64,000 bases of DNA, taken from NCBI RefSeq assembly GCF_014860165.1, contig NZ_JACZKG010000015.1, positions 119,529-183,528 of the forward strand. The letters run 5' to 3'. The stretch comes from Devosia sp. Its GTDB lineage: Bacteria > Pseudomonadota > Alphaproteobacteria > Rhizobiales > Devosiaceae. Numbering within the stretch: the stretch's first letter is position 1; the number at the start of each line of letters is the position of its first letter. A model generated the notes under the pieces. The model was not told where the DNA came from, ran no database searches, and saw only the letters and a program-made list of their open reading frames with translations. Shown here piece by piece: positions 26,505 through 35,034 of the stretch. A program made the translations under genes and the position numbers.

Positions 26505-26570
26505 CGGCTCCCGTCAGGGGCGGGCGCCGTCGCAGATAGAGTCAACGGTGCCGCAAGGCCGGAGGAAGAG

Positions 26571-27746
26571 ATGAGAGAAGTTCGCGTTGCCGTCTTGGGA
26601 GCGTCCGGTTGGATGGGCAAGGTCCACACCATGGCCTACAATACCTTCCCGCACTTTCTCGGAACGTCCGGGGGCACCGCGCGCGTCGTTGCGCTCGTCG
26701 AACACAATCCGGCCCTGCTCAAGGATACCGATATCCGCGCGCCGGGCGCCCGGATCGAGAAGGACTGGCAGTCGGTCATCAATGACCCCGAAATCGACCT
26801 GATCGACATCTGCCTGCCCGACAACCTCCATTACGAAGTTGCCAGGGCGGCGCTGCTGGCCGGCAAGCATGTCTATTGCGAGAAGCCCCTGGCCGACACG
26901 GCAGAACAGGCCCGTGAACTGGCCGATATCGCCAAGGCCAAAGGCGTCATCACCCGCGTAGGGCACGCCTTTCCGCGCAACCCGGTTCATGATCTGGCCA
27001 GGGACATCATCCAGTCCGGCGAAATCGGCGAAATCACCCTGTTCAAGGGCTGCCAGCACGTCGACATGTATGCCGATCCGACGTCGCCCTTCATGTGGCG
27101 GGCGGACGGCAGGCTGGCGCCGACCGGCATCGTGGGCGACACCGGATCCCACGTATTCAGCTTCATGGATTTCTTGGTCGGCCGGGTCAGCTCCTTGGTT
27201 GCCGACAATATCATCGTCACCAGGAAACGTCCCGTCGTCAGCGGCAGCAATATGGGGCAGGGCGGCAAACTGACCGGTGCCGAGGAAATGGCCGAGGTCA
27301 CCAACCCGGACGCGACGAACCTTCTGGTGAAATTCGAGAACGGGGCCAGCGGCATCGTCGATTTCAGCCGCGTCGCAACGGGCCGCAAGTTTAAGCAGAC
27401 CTATGAAGTCTACGGCACCAAGGGAAGCATCGCCTACGACTACGACGAAGTGAACCGCCTCCGCTTCTATTCCAACGATGATCGCGAGGGGCGCCGCGGC
27501 TTCCGCGAGATCGACGTCGGTACCGAGAACGAAACGTTCAGGGCGTTCCTTCCGCTGCCGAATTTCGCGCTCGGCTACAACGAGAGCAAGATCATAGAGG
27601 CATTCGAGGTCATCCGTTCGATCACGACGAATACCTTGGCTTGGCCGACCTTCGAGACCGGTCACCACATCTGCCAGATCATCGATGCATGCATGGAGTC
27701 CTCACGGACCCGCGCCTGGGTCGACATCCCGGCAGTGGCCTCCTGA
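26571..27746 (+). CDS. Gfo/Idh/MocA-family oxidoreductase
   Basis: A 391-residue NAD(P)-dependent sugar/cyclitol dehydrogenase-family protein. The Rossmann motif is GASGWMGKVH (residues 9-18) and the family EKP motif is at CEKPLADT. The catalytic region is GDTGSHVFSFMDFLVG. GGAGGAAG precedes the ATG. Members oxidise or reduce a sugar hydroxyl, often making 3-keto sugars. Together with two GMC enzymes it points to oxidative attack on a sugar- or cyclitol-like ring. Confidence 0.9.
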   Translation: MREVRVAVLGASGWMGKVHTMAYNTFPHFLGTSGGTARVVALVEHNPALLKDTDIRAPGARIEKDWQSVINDPEIDLIDICLPDNLHYEVARAALLAGKHVYCEKPLADTAEQARELADIAKAKGVITRVGHAFPRNPVHDLARDIIQSGEIGEITLFKGCQHVDMYADPTSPFMWRADGRLAPTGIVGDTGSHVFSFMDFLVGRVSSLVADNIIVTRKRPVVSGSNMGQGGKLTGAEEMAEVTNPDATNLLVKFENGASGIVDFSRVATGRKFKQTYEVYGTKGSIAYDYDEVNRLRFYSNDDREGRRGFREIDVGTENETFRAFLPLPNFALGYNESKIIEAFEVIRSITTNTLAWPTFETGHHICQIIDACMESSRTRAWVDIPAVAS

Positions 27747-27821
27747 TGCCGAAAACACCCCACTCCGGCACGCACTCCACGAGTGCGTCTCCGACCTGCC
27801 ACGCCCTTTGTGGAGGCCACT

Positions 27822-29891
27822 ATGACCATTGACGTCCCGCAATCCATCCTGGACGACCTCACCGACGTCGATATGCCCAGGCTTGCCAACGAGCCGGCCT
27901 CGGACGAATCCGTAACAATCGACGGCCTGGGTCTCCCGATCTATCGCTATGGGTGCGTAATCGTTGGTTCGGGCGCCGCGGGCCTGCGGGCCGCCGTCGA
28001 GCTGAAGCGCCGAGGCGACGATGTCGCCGTGGTCAGCCAGAGCGCCTGGGGTGGGACGTCCGCATGCTCCGGCTCGGATAAGCAGACCCTGCATACAGCC
28101 AACACTGCCGACCATGGCGATGATTTCCGCGCCATGGCTCGCGCGATCCGTGCAGGCGGCTCCATGGATGAGGACACCGCCTATGTCGAGGCAGTTGGCT
28201 CGGCGCGGATGATGGCCTCGCTACAGTTCATGGGCCTCCCGCTGCCTCAGGAGCGCCTGGGCGGTACTCTGCGATACCAGACCGACCATGACGAGGTCGG
28301 GCGTGCAACCAGTTGCGGTCCGCGGACGTCCCGTCTGATGGTCAAGGTGCTGGCCGAAGAAGCCATCAGGCTGCAGGTCCCGATCTACAATCAGACGACC
28401 GCAGTCAGGATCCTGACGGCAGACGAAGGTAGCCGCAGGGTCGTCGGCATCCTGGTATCGCGCTCGGCAGATCGGTCCGACGCAAATCCGCTGGGCCTTG
28501 CCATCTTCCGCTGCAACGTCCTGGTGCTGGCCGCCGGCGGCCCCGGCGAACTTTACCGCGACAGCGTCTACCCTAACGGCTGCTTCGGCTCTTTGGGTCT
28601 CGCCCTTGAGGCAGGCATCGAACTGGTCAACCTGACAGAGAGCCAGTTCGGCATCGGTACCCGGCGCGAAGGATTTCCCTGGAACCTCTCGGGCACTTAT
28701 GTGCAGGCGATGCCGCACATCTATTCGGTGGACGATGAGGGCAGGGAGCACCACTTCCTGGCGGACTATTACCGAACCACGCAGGAACTCGCGTCCAACG
28801 TGTTCCGCAAAGGCTACCAATGGCCCTTCCACTCCACGCGCATGCTGGGGTTCGGCTCCAGCCTCGTCGACCTTGCGATCTACCGGGAGTCGGCGGCCGG
28901 TCGGCGCGTGTTCATGGATTTCAACCGCAATCCCCTGACCGTGGAGGGGGACCAGGCATTCTCTCTCGAACGCCTCGATGATGATGTGAGCCGTTACCTC
29001 GGCAATGCGGGTGCGACCCAGGAGCTGCCGATCGATCGGTTGGCGCACATGAACCCGTTGGCGATCGAACTTTACCGTCGCTACAAGATAGACATCGCCA
29101 TCGAGCCGCTGGAATTCGCAGTGAACAACCAGCACATGAACGGCGGCGTGATGGTCGACGTCTGGGGCCAAAGCAACCTGTCGGGATGTTACGCCATAGG
29201 CGAGGCCGCCGGCACGCATGGCGTGACCCGCCCCGGCGGTGCCGCGCTCAATGCCGGGCAGGTGTTCGGAACCCGCGCTGCCGAGCATATCGCTGCGTCC
29301 GGCAATGCCCGGTCGGCGCCCTCTGTCGATCCCGACAACCTTGGCATCGTCGAGCTTGGGCAATTGCAGCACGTCATTCGTGCCGACAGCCCGATCGCCA
29401 TGAAGAGCGTACGAGCTGAAGTGCAGGCCCGGATGAGTGATCGCGCAGGGATCATCTGCGATCCCACGGGTGTCAGCTCCGCGCTGCGGGAGGCGGGAGC
29501 GCTCAATGCCAATATTTGTGCGAACGGCATCGCCTATGGCCATGCGGCCGAAGCCGTAAGGGCCGCGCAATGGCAGCAGATGGCCCTGGCCTCCGAGGCC
29601 GTTCTCGCCGCTCTCGACCACTACATCCGGGACGGCGGCGGCAGCCGCGGGGCGCGGACAATCTGTGACCCAGCCGGCGACGACGCGCCGACCACGAAGT
29701 CGGGTGTGCTCGAGGAATTTCGCTTTCGCAGGGAGCGGGCAGAGCACAAGGCGGAACAGATCGTCGTCAGGTTCGACGGCAGTGCGATTCAGGTCACAAC
29801 GCGACCAAATCGGTTTCTCGATGAAACCCAGAAGTCGTTCTTCGAGCGCGATTGGCCAGATTGGCTGACCGGCCGGATTTATGCGGCTTAG
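27822..29891 (+). CDS. fumarate-reductase/aspartate-oxidase-like FAD oxidoreductase
   Basis: A 689-residue soluble flavoprotein. The FAD-binding GSGAAGLRAAVELKRRG is at about residues 48-64 after an unusual acidic leader, and WGGTSACSGSDKQ follows. Toward the C-terminus are GCYAIGEAAGTHGVTRPGG and GGVMVD, as in FrdA/NadB flavoproteins. There is no signal peptide and no iron-sulfur partner subunit nearby. GGAGG lies six bases before ATG 27822. Its reaction is unknown; a dehydrogenation or enone reduction in the cluster pathway is possible. Confidence 0.82.
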   Translation: MTIDVPQSILDDLTDVDMPRLANEPASDESVTIDGLGLPIYRYGCVIVGSGAAGLRAAVELKRRGDDVAVVSQSAWGGTSACSGSDKQTLHTANTADHGDDFRAMARAIRAGGSMDEDTAYVEAVGSARMMASLQFMGLPLPQERLGGTLRYQTDHDEVGRATSCGPRTSRLMVKVLAEEAIRLQVPIYNQTTAVRILTADEGSRRVVGILVSRSADRSDANPLGLAIFRCNVLVLAAGGPGELYRDSVYPNGCFGSLGLALEAGIELVNLTESQFGIGTRREGFPWNLSGTYVQAMPHIYSVDDEGREHHFLADYYRTTQELASNVFRKGYQWPFHSTRMLGFGSSLVDLAIYRESAAGRRVFMDFNRNPLTVEGDQAFSLERLDDDVSRYLGNAGATQELPIDRLAHMNPLAIELYRRYKIDIAIEPLEFAVNNQHMNGGVMVDVWGQSNLSGCYAIGEAAGTHGVTRPGGAALNAGQVFGTRAAEHIAASGNARSAPSVDPDNLGIVELGQLQHVIRADSPIAMKSVRAEVQARMSDRAGIICDPTGVSSALREAGALNANICANGIAYGHAAEAVRAAQWQQMALASEAVLAALDHYIRDGGGSRGARTICDPAGDDAPTTKSGVLEEFRFRRERAEHKAEQIVVRFDGSAIQVTTRPNRFLDETQKSFFERDWPDWLTGRIYAA

Positions 29892-29934
29892 CGTGGCGAT
29901 GCCGCCCGGAGCCAAGCTGTTTTAAGGAGACACG

Positions 29935-31524
29935 ATGTCGCAAGCGTATGACTTCATTATCGTCGGCGGCGGCTCTGCCGGCTGCGTTCTCGCCGCTCGT
30001 CTGAGCGAGAATCCCGACGTCAAGGTCCTGCTCCTCGAGGCAGGCGGCCGCGACTGGCATCCGTTTTACCATCTCCCCGCCGGCTTCGCGAAGATGACCA
30101 AGGGCATCGGCAGCTGGGGCTGGCACACCGTCCCGCAGAAGCACATGAACGACATGGTCATCCGCTACACCCAGGCCAAGGTGATCGGCGGCGGCTCCTC
30201 CATCAACGCCCAGATCTACACACGCGGCAACGCCCTCGACTACGACGAATGGCGGCAGATGGGCTGCATCGGCTGGGGGTATGAAGATGTACTGCCGTAC
30301 TTCCGCAAGGCCGAGGATAACGACACCTTCAACGATCGCTATCACGGGCAGGGGGGACCACTGGGCGTCAGCAAGCCGGCCGCGCCGTTGCCGATCTGCG
30401 AAGCCTATTTCAAGGCCGCCGGTGAACTCGGCATCCCGCGCAACCATGACATGACCGGCGAAAGCCAGGACGGCGTGGGCTACTATCAGCTGACGCAGCG
30501 CCACGTGCGCCGCTCGTCAACCTCGATCGCCTATCTCGGCCCTATCAGGGGCAAGCGCCCCAACCTTACGGTCCGTACCGACGCGCAGGTTCTGCGCATC
30601 GTCGTCGAGCGGGGCAGGGCGGTCGGCGTCGAACTCGCGGGCGAGGGTGTGGTCCGCGCGGGCAAGGAAGTGCTGCTCTCGTCCGGAGCCATCGGTTCGC
30701 CTCGCCTGCTTCAACTATCGGGCATCGGACCGGCAGGCCACCTTTCCGGGCTCGGCATCGACGTCGTGTTCGACCAGCCCGAAGTCGGCTCGAACCTGCA
30801 GGACCACCTGGACTTGTTCGTCATTGCGGAGTGCACGGGGCCGCACACCTATGACAAATACGCCAAGCCGCACTGGTCGGCCGTGGCCGGCCTGCAATAT
30901 CTGCTGACCAGGACCGGTCCGGTGGCCTCAAGCCTCTTCGAGACCGGCGGCTTCTGGTACGCCGACAAGAATGCCCGCTCGCCCGACATTCAGTTCCATC
31001 TTGGTCTGGGGTCCGGCATCGAAGCGGGTGTCGAGACCATGAAGCAAGGCGGCGTCACGCTGAACTCGGCCTACTTGCGCCCCCGGTCGCGAGGATCGGT
31101 GCGTCTGGCCAGTTCCGACCCCGGGGCCGCCCCGCTCATCGACCCGAACTACTGGGCCGACCCTTACGACCGGGAGATGTCCATCCGCGGCCTGAAGCTG
31201 GCCCAGGAAATAATGAGCCAGAATGCGCTGAAGCCCTATGTCAAAGCCGAGAGGCTGCCTGGCCCCAACGTGAAGTCCGATCAGGACTACTTCGAATATG
31301 CATGCCGCCACGCCAAGACGGATCATCACCCCGCCGGCACATGTCGAATGGGGCCCGACGACAATGCGGTCGTAGACAATGAACTCCGGTTCAACGGCAT
31401 CTCCGGCCTGAGAGTGATCGATGCGTCGATCATGCCGACCGTTGTCTCCGCCAACACAAACGCCACGGCGATCATGATCGGCGAAAAGGGGGCCGACCTG
31501 GTCAAGGCGTCACACGGGTTCTAG
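29935..31524 (+). CDS. GMC-family dehydrogenase (choline-dehydrogenase-like)
   Basis: A 529-residue GMC oxidoreductase of the alcohol/choline dehydrogenase branch. FAD motif GGGSAGCVLAARLSE near residues 11-25, then GGGSSINAQIYTRGN, SSGAIGSPRLLQLSGIG, and the active-site pair HHPAGTCRMG (His) and ANTNATAIMIGE (Asn). AAGGAGA lies upstream. Last gene of the same-strand cluster. It differs clearly from the shorter GMC gene at 23849, so two alcohol oxidations are likely in the pathway. Confidence 0.92.
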   Translation: MSQAYDFIIVGGGSAGCVLAARLSENPDVKVLLLEAGGRDWHPFYHLPAGFAKMTKGIGSWGWHTVPQKHMNDMVIRYTQAKVIGGGSSINAQIYTRGNALDYDEWRQMGCIGWGYEDVLPYFRKAEDNDTFNDRYHGQGGPLGVSKPAAPLPICEAYFKAAGELGIPRNHDMTGESQDGVGYYQLTQRHVRRSSTSIAYLGPIRGKRPNLTVRTDAQVLRIVVERGRAVGVELAGEGVVRAGKEVLLSSGAIGSPRLLQLSGIGPAGHLSGLGIDVVFDQPEVGSNLQDHLDLFVIAECTGPHTYDKYAKPHWSAVAGLQYLLTRTGPVASSLFETGGFWYADKNARSPDIQFHLGLGSGIEAGVETMKQGGVTLNSAYLRPRSRGSVRLASSDPGAAPLIDPNYWADPYDREMSIRGLKLAQEIMSQNALKPYVKAERLPGPNVKSDQDYFEYACRHAKTDHHPAGTCRMGPDDNAVVDNELRFNGISGLRVIDASIMPTVVSANTNATAIMIGEKGADLVKASHGF

Positions 31525-31629
31525 GGATGGAAGCTTGAAGTTATGCCTCCGCGTCAGTGGCGCATAGGACCGCAGCGCTTCGATAAAGCTTTAGCCATTG
31601 TGCCAACACCTCGGCAGCCTTGAGCCTCT

Positions 31630-31887
31630 ATGCTCATGGCCATGCGTGAACGCCGAGCATTGCCCCGTGAAATGGTCCATCTGGAGGCCACCATCGTTAC
31701 CGTCGATGGTGTTGTCCGCTTCGATGGCGCAGTCCTCAACATGACCGATACGGGGGCGCGCGTTGACATCCCGCCCGATTACGAGCTCCCTGAGAGCTTC
31801 TACATGCTGATGCCCAACCATCGCATGCAGCCCTGCCGGCTGGTCTGGCGCGAGGGCAAGCGCGTCGGCATCCGGTTCGAGAGCTAG
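31630..31887 (+). CDS. PilZ-domain protein
   Basis: An 85-residue single PilZ domain, a cyclic-di-GMP receptor. The RxxxR-like element is RERRALPRE (residues 6-14) and the second motif DxSxxG appears as DTGARVD with Thr before it (NMTDTG). The start may be ATG 31630, or ATG 31642 which begins at MRERRALPRE. Single-domain PilZ proteins often tune motility or exopolysaccharide. It stands alone between the catabolic cluster and a minus-strand gene. Confidence 0.85.
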   Translation: MLMAMRERRALPREMVHLEATIVTVDGVVRFDGAVLNMTDTGARVDIPPDYELPESFYMLMPNHRMQPCRLVWREGKRVGIRFES

Positions 31888-31917
31888 GTCGGCCCCGGCC
31901 TGCTGCCCCCGGGCCGG

Positions 31918-32451
31918 CTAATAGCGCGGCGGCAGCGGCAGGGCATAGGCCTCAATCACGATCAGCGCGTGATAGGCCGGCTGATAATGCTCCGCCTGGC
32001 ACCTGAGCAGCGATGCAATCGCCCGCGACGAGCCCCGCAGCGACAGGCCGAGCGTGCCCGTGAGCGGCGCGTTGCCGGCCAGGCTCGCATCGTGGAGATA
32101 GAGGTCCAGCCGCGATCCGGCGGCCACTTCCGCAAGGAAATGCGCCCTTATGCCCGGATAGATATGGACCCCGTCATAGCTGTCCGCGGCCCCGACGAAT
32201 TGACGCCATTCATAGCCGCCGACCTGCCAGGTGGATCGGGCATTGCGGGGCAGGTTCACCCCTTTGACAAAGGCGTAGGTCGGCCCCAGCGGCGCCCCAT
32301 AAAAGCCGACCGTCACTCCGTTCTGCTCGGTCGCGGCCACGCATAACGGGCCAGCCGGCGTGTCCCGCAGCGAAAACGACCATCCGGCTCCCCCCGCCAG
32401 CGCCGGGGCCTGCAGAAAGGCGGCGATAAACAGTGCAATCACAATGCGCAT
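31918..32451 (-). CDS. secreted hypothetical protein
   Basis: A 177-residue protein with a clear Sec signal peptide (MRIVIALFIAAFLQAPALAGG). The mature part has two cysteines (LCVAA near residue 37 and LRCQAEH near 152) that could pair. I do not recognise a family. It is divergent from the P-type ATPase gene, with 194 bases between starts. Confidence 0.7.
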   Translation of the reverse strand: MRIVIALFIAAFLQAPALAGGAGWSFSLRDTPAGPLCVAATEQNGVTVGFYGAPLGPTYAFVKGVNLPRNARSTWQVGGYEWRQFVGAADSYDGVHIYPGIRAHFLAEVAAGSRLDLYLHDASLAGNAPLTGTLGLSLRGSSRAIASLLRCQAEHYQPAYHALIVIEAYALPLPPRY

Positions 32452-32645
32452 GGAATTCTCCTCCCCTGCATCCTGGCCCGCAATGCTCTAAGCGCCGGAT
32501 AGGGGGACACCTGGCATTTTATGATACTTTGCGGGGCGCCAGAGAACCTGCGCCATTGCGCGCGCTTGGAAGCGACGCCATTGGCGGGTAGGACTCTGCC
32601 TGCGGCCCTCTCGCTGGCCGCGCAATGCGCCGGGGACCCAAGCCG

Positions 32646-34508
32646 ATGAAGCCGTTGCTCCATGATAGCCTCAACATCGCGCTGTTGACCATCGCCTTGC
32701 TGGGCCTGCTGTCCGGCCTCGGCCTCTTGCTGGTGGACCGGGCGGATATGGCGACCGTGGCCTGGACCTTGGGCGTCATCCCCGTGCTGGCGGCCCTCGT
32801 TTTCGAGATCGTCGCCAGCCTCGCCAAGGGCGAGGTCGGGCTCGATATCGTAGCCGCCCTGTCCATGTCCGCGGCCCTGCTGTTCGGCGAAACCTTGGCG
32901 GCGGCCGTCGTGGCGCTGATGTATGCGGGCGGCTCCTTTCTTGAGAGCTTTGCCGAAGGCCGCGCGCGCCGCGAGATGAGCGATCTCCTCTCCCGCGTGC
33001 CGCGCACCGCCACCCGGCACCGCAATGGCGCGCTCGATGAAGTCCCGCTGGACGAGATCGCGCCGGGCGATCTCCTGCTGATCCGCCAGGGCGACGTGGC
33101 GCCGGTGGATGGCACGGTCGAGAGCGACCGGGCTCTGCTCGACCAGTCGGCGCTCACAGGCGAATCCATGCCCCAGCGGCTTAATCGCGGCCAGGACGTG
33201 ATGAGCGGCTCGACCAATGCCGCCGACGCCTTCGATCTCCGCGCCACCCGTCGCGCCGCCGACAGCACCTATGCGGGCATAGTCCGGCTGGTGGAAGCGG
33301 CGCAGGCTTCAAAGGCTCCCATGGCCCGGCTGGCCGACCGCTATTCGCTGCTGTTTCTCGCCGTCACCGTCGTGCTCGCCACTGCCGCCTGGTGGTTCAC
33401 CGGCGATCCGATCCGGGCCGTGGCGGTGCTGGTCGTGGCCACCCCTTGCCCGCTGATCCTGGCCGTTCCGGTTGCACTGGTCGCTGGCCTGTCGCGCGCT
33501 GCCCATTATGGCGTGCTGATCAAGGGCGCCAAGCCACTCGAGGCCCTGGCCCGGATCAACACCCTGATCCTCGACAAGACCGGTACGCTCACCGATGGCC
33601 GGCCGCAGATCGTATCGATCGAGACCGTCGCGCAGCCGGAGGACCAGGTGCTCTATTTCGCCGCCGCGCTGGAGCAGGCGTCCAAGCACCCCATGGCCCA
33701 GGCCATTGTCGCTGCAGCCCGGGCGCGTGGCATGGCTTTGCCCGTACCCGCAAGCGTGGTCGAGACGCCGGGCGAGGGCCTTTCCGGCACAGTCGACGGC
33801 AGGCATGTCATCGTCGGCGGCCCTGCTTTCGTCCTGTCGCGCATCGGTGCTCCCGCGCCCCATGCCGAGGGAACCGATACCGGTTCTGCCCTGGTTGCCC
33901 TGGCGGTCGACGGCGTTCTGGCAGGCCAGCTCGTGCTGGCCGATACCCTGCGCTCGGGCACATCAGAACTCCTGGCCGGCCTGCGCCGCCTGGGCATCGC
34001 CCGCATCCTGCTGGCCACCGGAGATCGCCGCGCCGTGGCCGAGGCGGTCACTGCAGGCCTCGACTTCGACGCGGTGCGGGCCGATCTCACGCCCGACCAG
34101 AAAGTCCTGCTGGTGCTGACCGAGCACAAGCACGGCCCGGTCATGATGGTCGGCGATGGCGTCAACGATGCACCAGCTTTGGCCGCCGCCGATGTCGGCG
34201 TCGCCATGGGCGCGCGCGGTGCCGCCGCCTCCGCCGAAGCCGCCGACGTGGTGCTGCTGGTCGATCACCTCGATCGCCTGCTGCCCGGGATCGAGGTGGC
34301 GCAACGCGCCCGGGCCATCGCCCTCCAGAGCGTTGCCGCCGGCATAGGCCTCTCCGTCGCCGGGATGATCGCCGCCGCCTTCGGCTATCTCACACCGGTA
34401 CAGGGCGCCCTGCTGCAGGAAGTCATCGACGTCGCCGTCATCCTCAACGCGCTCCGCGCCCTGCGCATCATGCCGCGGGGTCCGGCGTCGCGCGAGCAGT
34501 CGCAGTGA
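32646..34508 (+). CDS. heavy-metal P1B-type ATPase with TPC motif, no metal-binding domain
   Basis: A 620-residue cation pump. TGES is at 171-174, the transmembrane metal-site motif reads VVATPCPL (TPC at 266-268), the phosphorylated Asp310 is in DKTGTL, and GDGVNDAPAL closes the ATP site. The usual CPC is replaced by TPC, a hallmark attributed to the small P1B-5 group. It lacks an N-terminal HMA domain and is short. Start 32646 follows GGGGA; ATG 32625 would add seven residues. Transported ion is not predictable with confidence. Confidence 0.88.
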   Translation: MKPLLHDSLNIALLTIALLGLLSGLGLLLVDRADMATVAWTLGVIPVLAALVFEIVASLAKGEVGLDIVAALSMSAALLFGETLAAAVVALMYAGGSFLESFAEGRARREMSDLLSRVPRTATRHRNGALDEVPLDEIAPGDLLLIRQGDVAPVDGTVESDRALLDQSALTGESMPQRLNRGQDVMSGSTNAADAFDLRATRRAADSTYAGIVRLVEAAQASKAPMARLADRYSLLFLAVTVVLATAAWWFTGDPIRAVAVLVVATPCPLILAVPVALVAGLSRAAHYGVLIKGAKPLEALARINTLILDKTGTLTDGRPQIVSIETVAQPEDQVLYFAAALEQASKHPMAQAIVAAARARGMALPVPASVVETPGEGLSGTVDGRHVIVGGPAFVLSRIGAPAPHAEGTDTGSALVALAVDGVLAGQLVLADTLRSGTSELLAGLRRLGIARILLATGDRRAVAEAVTAGLDFDAVRADLTPDQKVLLVLTEHKHGPVMMVGDGVNDAPALAAADVGVAMGARGAAASAEAADVVLLVDHLDRLLPGIEVAQRARAIALQSVAAGIGLSVAGMIAAAFGYLTPVQGALLQEVIDVAVILNALRALRIMPRGPASREQSQ

Positions 34509-34778
34509 TCAGGCCATCGTCCCGATCACCGCTATCGCCCCGGCAACCAGCGCGATGAGCACGAAATAGACCACTCGCCCATCCGGCGGCACGGCCTCGG
34601 GATGATTGATCTGCGAACCGGCCTCGAGCTTGCGCTCGGTGGGCGTCGGACTATTCCCGCCCGCCTCGGCATCGGTGCCCAAGGGCGCAGCTGCGGGGTC
34701 GGGGTGTCCCACCTTTTCTCCGGTGGCCCCGCTATCGGTAGCATTCCTGATCTGGTCTGTGGTTGGGGCTTGGGTCAT
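34509..34778 (-). CDS. small tail-anchored membrane protein
   Basis: An 89-residue protein with a polar, low-complexity N-terminal two-thirds rich in Ala, Thr, Gly and Pro and one hydrophobic C-terminal segment (VVYFVLIALVAGAIAVIG). GAGGAG lies six bases before ATG 34778. Its stop directly abuts the stop of the P-type ATPase on the other strand. No family is recognised. Confidence 0.65.
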   Translation of the reverse strand: MTQAPTTDQIRNATDSGATGEKVGHPDPAAAPLGTDAEAGGNSPTPTERKLEAGSQINHPEAVPPDGRVVYFVLIALVAGAIAVIGTMA

Positions 34779-34849
34779 GGCCATCTCCTCGATCAAGAGA
34801 GCAATGGCCAACGGGCCGGGGTCGTTCCAGGAGGTCGTGGGAACCACAC

Positions 34850-35011
34850 CGGCCCAACGCGTTCCACGGGCACCTCGACCCTCCCGATCACATCCTCGTC
34901 AGCGGCGAACTGAACTGCCGGGTCGGGCGTTGATCTGGTGCAGGTTTGCCCCTGCGACCTCCAGACTTCCCGTATTTGACCCCGGCTGATGCACACGGCC
35001 GGGGCTTTTTT
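34850..35011 (+). ncRNA. candidate small RNA ending in an intrinsic terminator
   Basis: This 160-base region lies between two minus-strand genes yet ends in a plus-strand intrinsic terminator. Before the terminator a second strong stem is visible: GGTGCAGG pairs with CCTGC-G-ACC at 34936-34959. The 5' end is not defined and no named RNA family was recognised. Alternatively this is the distal 3' UTR of the P-type ATPase mRNA. Confidence 0.4.
34979..35011 (+). terminator. intrinsic terminator (plus strand)
   Basis: CCCCGGC (34979-34985) pairs with GCCGGGG (34997-35003) and is followed by C and seven T (35005-35011). The orientation is plus strand, whereas both adjacent genes are on the minus strand. 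Confidence 0.85.
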
Positions 35012-35034
35012 TGTGCACTGGCCGACCGCCCGGC

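Noticed and set aside
28221..29915. Minus-strand frame of 564 codons
   Set aside because: Antisense to the fumarate-reductase-like flavoprotein gene and without any domain signal.
34848..35011. Considered as tRNA, tmRNA or 4.5S RNA
   Set aside because: No cloverleaf, CCA end or conserved SRP loop could be fitted; only hairpins and a terminator are supported.
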